From Nitrospirota bacterium (GTDB taxonomy: Bacteria > Nitrospirota > Nitrospiria > Nitrospirales > UBA8639), in NCBI GenBank assembly GCA_029879555.1, contig JAOUQB010000042.1:1-11314 (forward strand): a DNA stretch of 11,314 bases, in the 5' to 3' direction. Below, piece after piece: positions 5,744 to 11,314 of the stretch. Position 1 is the first letter of the stretch. The number at the start of each line of letters is the position of its first letter. The translations under genes and the position numbers were made by a program. Under the pieces are notes generated by a model that was given only the letters and a program-made list of their open reading frames with translations, did no database searches and was not told where the DNA came from.

Positions 5744-8164
5744 GTGGACGAATTACGCATCCCTCTTTCCTTGTTGACCCCAAGCATCGACATTGATGCC
5801 TTGGGTTTTGCTGATACCACCGAACTCCCGCCGTTGGAAGAACCCCTGGGGCAAGACCGAGCCCTTGAAGCCTTGGATTTTGGGCTCAACATCAAAAGCC
5901 ATGGGTTTAATATCTATGCATCAGGGCCTATTGGGACGGGAAAATGGGGGATCATCCATAAACGAGTGCAACAGGTGGCGTTATCGATGCCTACTCCACC
6001 TGACTGGTGTTATGTCCATAATTTTTTAGAACCGTCTTTACCCATCTGTCTGTCATTCGCCTCTGGCAAAGGACGCGAGTTCAAACAAGCCATGAACCAT
6101 GTCATCCAAAGTCTTCGGCGAGACCTGCCTCTGGCCTTTGAAAGTCATAAATATCTGGATGCCAGAGCCAAAATTATCGAAGAGCGAGACGAAAAAAAAG
6201 AAACCCTTTTCAAGGTGGTCAGTGAAGAAGCCCAGAAGCGTGGCTTCGGATTCAAAGAAGATCCGGTAGGCTTTAGCATGGTGCCGATGCGGGACGGAAA
6301 GCCATTGCGACAAAAAGACCGCGAAGCCTTGACCGCCAGCGAAAAAGAAACCATATCCGAACAGGGAAAGGTTCTGGAGGGAAGAATCCGTGAATTTCAG
6401 GCTCAAGTCCATGCCTTGGACCATGAAGGGGAACATGCGCTCTTGGAGATGGATCGCCAGGTCGTCCGGGCAGCCATGCAGCATCGGTTTGCCGTCCTTC
6501 GAGACCACCATCAACATCTCTCCGAGGTTTTGGAGTATCTCCAAAAAGTTGAAGAAGACATCGTCAGCAACTACAAAGATTTTTTGCCGCGCGAAGGTCC
6601 GCAATTAGCCATTCTTGGATGGGACGCCAGAGATCATAAACCGAATCTGATCCGGTATGAAGTCAACCTTCTCCTCGAACGTGTTCAAGAAACCGGAGCA
6701 CCAATTATTGATGAGCCTCACCCCACGTATGGCAATTTAATTGGAAAAATCGAAAGAAAGTCTCACATGGGAGTGGTCTACACAGATTTTTCGGAAATTA
6801 AAGCCGGCTCATGTCTTCGGGCCAGCGGAGGGTTCTTACTCGTGAATGTGCTCGACTTGCTTCGTCAACCCTTTGCCTGGGACGCCCTCAAGCGAGTCAT
6901 CAAAACACGCTCAGTCAACATCGAAGATCCCGGGGAGTACTTTGGGTTTTCCACGACGGGTCTCAAACCGCAACCGATTCCCGTTGACATCAAAATTATC
7001 TTATTCGGCCCCCCATACATTTTTTCCCTCCTGCAAGGGTATGAACAAGACTTCCCCAAACTCTTTAAAGTGAAAGCCGATTTTGACATCGATATTCCTC
7101 GTGAAACGTCGCAAGAACAGCTATATGCCCGGTTCATCGCCCAACTCTGTCGTGATGAACAACTCCCGCCATTCGGGGTGGATGCCGTTGGCGAAATCAT
7201 CCGGTATAGCCTGCGGCTCGCCGAGCGTCGGGATCGCTTATCCTTGCGCATGAGTTGGGTAGGCGATGTGGTTCGGGAGTCCGCCTATTGGGCTAAACAA
7301 GAAAGCCGGTCGTTAGTCTCAAAAACGCATGTGGAAATGGCGATAGACAAGAAACGCCATCGCACCAACCTCTTGGAAGAAAAAGTTCAAGATGCCATTC
7401 AGGAAGGAACCCTTATGGTTGACTTGGACGGTGAAACAGTCGGGCAAGTCAACGGCCTCTCTGTTCATCAACTGGGAGACTATGCCTTTGGACGGCCCTG
7501 TCGCATTACAGCCCGGACATTTGTGGGGAATGAAGGTGTGATTGATATCCAACGCGAAGCCGAGTTAGCAGGAGAAATTCACAGCAAAGGCGTCATGACG
7601 TTAGCGGGATTTCTGGGTGGAAAATTTGCGGAATTCCAACCGTTTGCCCTCAGTGCCACCCTCACCTTCGAGCAAACCTATTCGGAGGTGGAAGGAGACA
7701 GCGCGGCCGTCGCGGAACTCGTCGCGATTGTGTCGAGCCTCGCCAATATTCCCGTGCACCAATCATTCGCGGTCACGGGATCCATCAATCAATTGGGAGA
7801 AATTCAACCCATTGGCGGAGTCAACGAGAAAATCGAAGGGTTTTTTGAATCCTGTCAGAAGCGAGGACTTTCCGGGAAACAGGGGGTACTCATTCCAGCC
7901 AAAAACATTCGGCACCTGGCCCTTAATCGTGAAGTCGTTCAAGCGGCAGAGTCCGGGAAATTTTCAATTTTTGGAGTGACCAATATCGAAGAAGCGCTGG
8001 AATTATTAACTGGGGTTCCGGCCGGAGAAATGACACCGGAAGGCCAGTATCCCCCGGAATCCATTTTTGGTCGCGTGGCCAAGCGATTGACCGAAATGGC
8101 CAAAATTGCTGAAGAGTGGGGCAAGGGCCGCACTTCGAAATCCTCTAAGAATGCCAAGCATTAA
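5744..8164 (+). CDS. Lon-family protease with AAA-like N-terminal region
   Basis: An 806-residue protein of the LonB/LonH-like group (AAA_32 plus Lon C-terminal domain), distinct from classical Lon since it lacks the Lon N-terminal substrate domain. N-terminal motifs include EPLGQDRALEAL (about 33-44) and a P-loop-like GPIGTGKW (61-68), where the usual Ser/Thr after Lys67 is Trp. A long helical, charged insert (about 130-290) looks like coiled coil. The Walker B-like strand is GGFLLVNVLD, ending at Asp371, without the usual DE pair. The Lon proteolytic domain (about 565-770) has the catalytic dyad Ser653 (EGDSAAVAE) and Lys696 (GGVNEKIEGF), 43 residues apart as in E. coli Lon (679/722). Start is GTG 5744, with TAGGAG 11 nt upstream. 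It likely degrades damaged proteins in the cytoplasm; whether ATP drives it is doubtful. E. coli YcbZ is a shorter relative. The fmdB-like gene follows after 83 nt. Confidence 0.92.
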   Translation: MDELRIPLSLLTPSIDIDALGFADTTELPPLEEPLGQDRALEALDFGLNIKSHGFNIYASGPIGTGKWGIIHKRVQQVALSMPTPPDWCYVHNFLEPSLPICLSFASGKGREFKQAMNHVIQSLRRDLPLAFESHKYLDARAKIIEERDEKKETLFKVVSEEAQKRGFGFKEDPVGFSMVPMRDGKPLRQKDREALTASEKETISEQGKVLEGRIREFQAQVHALDHEGEHALLEMDRQVVRAAMQHRFAVLRDHHQHLSEVLEYLQKVEEDIVSNYKDFLPREGPQLAILGWDARDHKPNLIRYEVNLLLERVQETGAPIIDEPHPTYGNLIGKIERKSHMGVVYTDFSEIKAGSCLRASGGFLLVNVLDLLRQPFAWDALKRVIKTRSVNIEDPGEYFGFSTTGLKPQPIPVDIKIILFGPPYIFSLLQGYEQDFPKLFKVKADFDIDIPRETSQEQLYARFIAQLCRDEQLPPFGVDAVGEIIRYSLRLAERRDRLSLRMSWVGDVVRESAYWAKQESRSLVSKTHVEMAIDKKRHRTNLLEEKVQDAIQEGTLMVDLDGETVGQVNGLSVHQLGDYAFGRPCRITARTFVGNEGVIDIQREAELAGEIHSKGVMTLAGFLGGKFAEFQPFALSATLTFEQTYSEVEGDSAAVAELVAIVSSLANIPVHQSFAVTGSINQLGEIQPIGGVNEKIEGFFESCQKRGLSGKQGVLIPAKNIRHLALNREVVQAAESGKFSIFGVTNIEEALELLTGVPAGEMTPEGQYPPESIFGRVAKRLTEMAKIAEEWGKGRTSKSSKNAKH

Positions 8165-8199
8165 CATCATCAAAAAACGGGAACGGTCTGGCTGTCCCT

Positions 8200-8214
8200 C
8201 TCAACTATGTTGAG
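8200..8214 (+). other. Small hairpin between protease and zinc-ribbon genes
   Basis: CTCAAC-TAT-GTTGAG forms a perfect 6-bp stem with a 3-nt loop, 35 nt after the protease stop and 33 nt before the zinc-ribbon start. No T run follows, so it is not a standard intrinsic terminator. It may be an RNA-processing or stability element, or chance. Confidence 0.3.
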
Positions 8215-8247
8215 TGACCTTCCCATTAACGAAAGGCGGAACGCATC

Positions 8248-8412
8248 ATGCCTCTCTATGATTACAAATGCCTGAAGTGCGGCAAAGAATGTCTGTTGGC
8301 GTTAACCTTGAAGGAACATGAAAACAAGGCCGCAACATGTCCTTCGTGCGGAAGCAAAGAACTCGAACAATTGATTACCAGCTTTATTGCCAGAACCAGT
8401 TCAAAAACTTAA
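8248..8412 (+). CDS. fmdB: FmdB-type zinc-ribbon small protein
   Basis: A 54-residue protein with the hallmark start MPLYDYKC and two CxxC pairs: Cys8/Cys11 (CLKCG) and Cys31/Cys34 (CPSCGS), which should bind one zinc ion. The closing ITSFIARTS also matches the family. FmdB-like proteins are named after a putative regulator in the methylotroph formamidase locus; their real function is not settled, with regulatory or metal-related roles proposed. At 54 residues this is shorter than many (70-110), since it ends right after the zinc ribbon. AAAGGCGGA lies about 7 nt before the ATG. It is the last plus-strand gene, facing the convergent universal stress protein gene, and follows the Lon-like protease after an 83-nt spacer. 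Confidence in the family is high, in function low. Confidence 0.86.
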   Translation: MPLYDYKCLKCGKECLLALTLKEHENKAATCPSCGSKELEQLITSFIARTSSKT

Positions 8413-8558
8413 TACCAGGCATTTGCAGGCTTCGGGTGACCTCATAGACTCCCCGCATGAAGCGCGTGATTGACAACCCAAGGCCCCGAACATATACATC
8501 TTTTTTCTTGGATCATCTCTCGGATCTAGAATAAGGAAACCAGGGATAGGCACTGGCA
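8413..8558. other. Convergent spacer, no clear terminator
   Basis: Between the ends of the zinc-ribbon gene and the restored stop of the stress protein. A T6 tract (8500-8506 region) is flanked by CCAAG and CTTGG, but the T tract sits inside the loop, so this is not a proper intrinsic terminator. Part of this stretch (8401-8558) is read through as meaningless C-terminal sequence if the frameshifted stress protein is translated to its out-of-frame stop at 8401. Confidence 0.3.
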
Positions 8559-9000
8559 TTATGCGTTCCGACCATGCGTCGGGACAACAAGCACGGGAAT
8601 AGATGCCTGGTGTAACACGCCCTCGCTCGTACTGCCGACAAGAAGGTGCTTCAAAATTCTTTCCATGGGACCCGACTACCACCATATCTACTGACAGCTT
8701 CTTGCTTTCACGAAGAATAGTTTCGACCGTGGGGCCTTGAATCAGGAGCGCCTCACAATCCAACCCCTTTGAACGTAATTCCTGACTCAACTGTTGAATC
8801 TGAAGATGTTCCTTATGAAACCTTCTGGCAATGACATCTCGAATTTCTGGTGGATCGACGTCGTACCCGACAAATTCTGGATCGGGCTCGGCGACATGTA
8901 AGAGCCAAATCTTCCCGCAGACAACATTGGCCAAGTCCGTCACATACTCAATCACAATTCGAGACGAATCAGAAAAATCGACCGCTACGAGTAATTGCAT
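8559..9000 (-). pseudogene. Universal stress protein (UspA family), frameshifted
   Basis: Single-domain Usp proteins bind ATP and help cells survive starvation, oxygen limitation or other stress. The start is good: AVDFSD with ATP-contacting Asp8, a WLLHVAEP strand, helices, then DMVVVGSHGK (residues 105-114). After Lys114 the frame breaks near 8658. Shifting by +1 restores an unmistakable end, ILKHLLVGSTSEGVLHQASI then PVLVVPTHGRNA, with TAA at 8559, for a total of about 147 residues, normal for the family. The Usp motif is G-2x-G-9x-G-S/T; the joined sequence has one residue too few, so the change is best read as loss of 2 nt (for example GG in AAGGGAATT) rather than gain of 1. Unrepaired, translation would run into 8401 as a 199-residue protein with a foreign tail. 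GGGAG lies 7 nt before the ATG. Real mutation or assembly error cannot be told apart here. Confidence 0.86.
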
Positions 9001-9139
9001 GAACTTCTCCCATGACGAAGCCTCTCTACATCAAGAGTAGAAAGGAAAAAGAAAATGGATCATTCTTTCCCCCATTGAGTAAGGCTGTCTTTCCCTGATT
9101 GTCACACCCATAGAATCTAAATTGACGGAATCTGGCCCT
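9001..9139. other. Spacer between phosphoketolase and stress-protein genes
   Basis: No gene supported. Reading in the minus direction, GGGGG followed by AAAGA precedes an ATG opening a 10-codon frame (MIHFLFPFYS), probably chance. No intrinsic terminator or clear promoter is visible, so readthrough from phosphoketolase into the stress-protein gene is possible. The stress-protein ribosome site GGGAG lies at the lower end, about 9008-9012. Confidence 0.3.
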
Positions 9140-11314
9140 TCACTTGGCAGGCCACTTCCAATTTTTAATTTCTGGCATGTCATCGCCATGCGTCGAGATA
9201 TACGTTTTATGATCAATACGTTTATCACGAACCGCCTGTTTGGCATAGGCCGCCAAATAGCCCAACTTAGGAACACGATCAATGACATCGGCGACGAGAT
9301 GAAAGCGATCAAGATCATTCAGCACAACCATGTCGAAAGGCGTGGTCGTGGTGCCTTCTTCTTTATATCCCCGAACGTGAAGGTTGCGATGATTGGTCCG
9401 CCGGTACGTGAGACGATGAATCAACCACGGATATCCATGAAAGGCAAAGATGATAGGTTTATCCGTCGTAAACAGGGTATCGAATTCTTTATCGGACAGC
9501 CCATGCGGATGCTCATTTTGCGGTTGCAATTTCATGAGGTTCACGATATTCACCACCCGAACTTTCAGATCAGGAACCTGCTGACGAAGAAGGTCTACGG
9601 CCGCCAACGTCTCCAGCGTTGGAATATCTCCGGCACAGGCCATGACCACATCAGGTTCTCCCCCTTTGTCGTTACTGGCCCATTCCCAAATGCCGATTCC
9701 TGCCGTGCAATGCTTGATGGCTGCATCCATGCTGAGATACTGCAAACCCGGTTGTTTTCCGGCCACAATGACATTCACCAAATTTCGACTTCGAAGGCAT
9801 TTATCGGTGATGAATAATAAGCTATTGGCATCAGGGGGAAGATATATTCTGATGACTTCGGCTTTTTTATTCGCCACATGATCGATAAATCCCGGGTCTT
9901 GATGGGAAAATCCATTGTGATCTTGCCGCCACACATGGGACGTCAAGAGATAATTCAGTGAGGCAATGGGTCTTCGCCACGGGATCTCACTCCCTGTGAC
10001 CTTCAACCATTTGGCATGCTGGTTAAACATCGAATCGATAAGATGAATAAACGCTTCATAGCAAGAGAAAAACCCGTGGCGTCCGGTTAGTAAATAGCCT
10101 TCTAACCAACCTTGGCAGGTATGTTCACTGAGGATTTCAAATACACGCCCATCCAGGGCCAGGTGATCGTCTTCAGAAATGGTGTCTGCCACCCATCGAC
10201 GATTCGTCACTTCGAGCAGAGCCCCGAGCCGGTTGGAAGCCGTTTCATCAGGACCAAAAACTAGGAAATTTCGATTGCCCATGTTGCGTTTCATCACGTC
10301 ACGGAGAAAAGAGCCCATCACCCGGGTGGCTTCAGCAAACACTTTTCCCGGTTTTGGGACTTCTACCCCGTAGTCCTGGAAATCTGGCATTTTGAGATTT
10401 TTGAGCAACAATCCTCCATTGGCATGAGGATTCGCACCCATTCGCCGTTCGCCTGTGGGAGCCAATTCCGCCAGTTCTGGAATGAGTTTGCCAGTCTCGT
10501 CAAACAATTCTTCAGGCTTGTAGCTCTTCATCCACTTTTCAAGTAATTGAATATGATCCTTCTTGGTCGCCATCTCGGCAAAGGGGACCTGATGTGAACG
10601 CCAGGAATCTTCAGTCTTTTTACCATCCACCTCTTTAGGACCCGTCCAGCCCTTCGGGGAACGCAAAATAATCATGGGCCACCGAGGGCGGGTGGTCTCT
10701 CCCTTTTTCCTGGCACGATGCTGAATGGCGTGAATCTCCGTCATCACCTTATCCAACGTATTCGCCATGACCTGATGCATCGTTTCGGGGTCATCTCCTT
10801 CCACAAAAAAGGGCTTATAACCATAGCCGATAAATAAACTGTTCAATTCGTCATGGCTGATTCTGGCCAACAATGTAGGATTGGCGATTTTGTACCCGTT
10901 CAAATGTAAAATGGGCAACACGGCTCCATCCAACTTTGGATTCAAAAACTTATTGGAATGCCAGGCGGTCGCCAAAGGACCGGTTTCGGCTTCTCCATCT
11001 CCCACCACACAGGCGACAATTAAATCAGGGTTGTCAAACGCTGCACCAAAGGCATGCGATAACGAATAGCCAAGCTCTCCGCCCTCATGGATGGAACCTG
11101 GGGTTTCGGGCGCCACGTGACTGGGAATCCCCCCAGGAAAGGAAAATTGTTTGAAGAGTTTTTTCATCCCTTCAGTATCCTGGGAGATGTTGGGATACAC
11201 TTCGCTGTAGGTTCCCTCTAAATAGGTGTTGGCCACCAAGCCTGGACCGCCATGCCCGGGACCGGCAATGTACAGCATGCTGAGATCATGTTTTTTAATC
11301 ACACGATTCAGATG
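9140..11314 (-). CDS. xfp: Xylulose-5-P / fructose-6-P phosphoketolase, 5' end cut by window
   Basis: A thiamine-diphosphate enzyme splitting xylulose 5-phosphate (and usually fructose 6-phosphate) with phosphate into acetyl phosphate plus glyceraldehyde 3-phosphate or erythrose 4-phosphate. 724 codons are visible, from HLNR at the edge to TGA; the family is about 790-800 residues, so the first 70-80 are missing. A GTG at 11302 is internal, not the start. Visible motifs: [40 protein letters not shown], the cofactor motif GDGEAETGP (about 10978-11004) ending at [24 protein letters not shown] carrying the catalytic Glu, [11 protein letters not shown], and [13 protein letters not shown] with the His that binds the reaction intermediate. 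Residues known as catalytic in the Bifidobacterium enzyme all seem present, so it should be active. Substrate preference cannot be told. No acetate kinase or phosphotransacetylase is in the window. It lies upstream of the stress-protein gene on the same strand. Confidence 0.97.
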   Translation of the reverse strand, partial: HLNRVIKKHDLSMLYIAGPGHGGPGLVANTYLEGTYSEVYPNISQDTEGMKKLFKQFSFPGGIPSHVAPETPGSIHEGGELGYSLSHAFGAAFDNPDLIVACVVGDGEAETGPLATAWHSNKFLNPKLDGAVLPILHLNGYKIANPTLLARISHDELNSLFIGYGYKPFFVEGDDPETMHQVMANTLDKVMTEIHAIQHRARKKGETTRPRWPMIILRSPKGWTGPKEVDGKKTEDSWRSHQVPFAEMATKKDHIQLLEKWMKSYKPEELFDETGKLIPELAELAPTGERRMGANPHANGGLLLKNLKMPDFQDYGVEVPKPGKVFAEATRVMGSFLRDVMKRNMGNRNFLVFGPDETASNRLGALLEVTNRRWVADTISEDDHLALDGRVFEILSEHTCQGWLEGYLLTGRHGFFSCYEAFIHLIDSMFNQHAKWLKVTGSEIPWRRPIASLNYLLTSHVWRQDHNGFSHQDPGFIDHVANKKAEVIRIYLPPDANSLLFITDKCLRSRNLVNVIVAGKQPGLQYLSMDAAIKHCTAGIGIWEWASNDKGGEPDVVMACAGDIPTLETLAAVDLLRQQVPDLKVRVVNIVNLMKLQPQNEHPHGLSDKEFDTLFTTDKPIIFAFHGYPWLIHRLTYRRTNHRNLHVRGYKEEGTTTTPFDMVVLNDLDRFHLVADVIDRVPKLGYLAAYAKQAVRDKRIDHKTYISTHGDDMPEIKNWKWPAK

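Noticed and set aside
6053..6604. Minus-strand open frame (183 codons) inside the protease gene
   Set aside because: Antisense shadow of the charged helical insert of the protease; Phe/Leu-rich translation mirrors Lys/Glu codons on the other strand.
8478..8511. CCAAG...CTTGG inverted repeat with T6 tract as bidirectional terminator between convergent genes
   Set aside because: The T tract lies in the loop, and the stem is only 5 bp.
9122..9817. Long plus-strand open frame (231 codons) opposite the phosphoketolase
   Set aside because: It is antisense to a clearly conserved phosphoketolase and its translation is biased and non-family, a shadow of the real gene.

Overview
The window is compact bacterial DNA of roughly balanced GC, with short spacers and mostly clear Shine-Dalgarno sites. 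I infer a Gram-negative chemolithotroph, most likely Nitrospira-like (phylum Nitrospirota). The reasons are a Slp-type outer-membrane lipoprotein, a periplasmic MlaC-type protein, a secreted mono-haem cytochrome c, an archaeal-type S-adenosylmethionine (SAM) synthetase in a bacterial setting, and an ~800-residue Lon-family protease. This taxonomic call is an impression from gene content, not a search result.

Layout. (1) 1-224: no convincing gene. (2) 225-4210, all on the minus strand, in transcription order: Hsp20 small heat-shock protein, MlaC-family periplasmic protein, Slp-family lipoprotein, archaeal-type SAM synthetase, and protein-L-isoaspartate O-methyltransferase (PIMT), apparently with a signal peptide. 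(3) 4211-4480: divergent spacer with the hsp20 5' leader. (4) 4481-8412, all on the plus strand: a 63-residue hypothetical protein, a two-CBS-domain protein, a secreted mono-haem cytochrome c, a large Lon-family protease with AAA-like N-terminal region, and a 54-residue FmdB-type zinc ribbon. (5) 8559-11314, minus strand: a frameshifted universal stress protein gene and, upstream of it, a phosphoketolase gene whose first ~70-80 codons lie beyond the right edge.

The parts fit a stress and protein-quality theme: chaperone holdase (Hsp20), protease (Lon-like), protein repair (PIMT plus the enzyme that makes its SAM cosubstrate), envelope maintenance (MlaC, Slp), energy-state sensing (CBS, Usp), and an acetyl-phosphate-forming bypass (phosphoketolase). 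No mobile element, CRISPR array, tRNA or rRNA was seen. The most notable observations are: a probable 2-nt deletion breaking the universal stress protein gene inside its nucleotide-binding motif; a possible 8-codon leader ORF whose stop overlaps the SAM synthetase start; a predicted export signal on a SAM-dependent repair enzyme; and a Lon-family protease with intact Ser/Lys dyad but a degraded Walker A motif.
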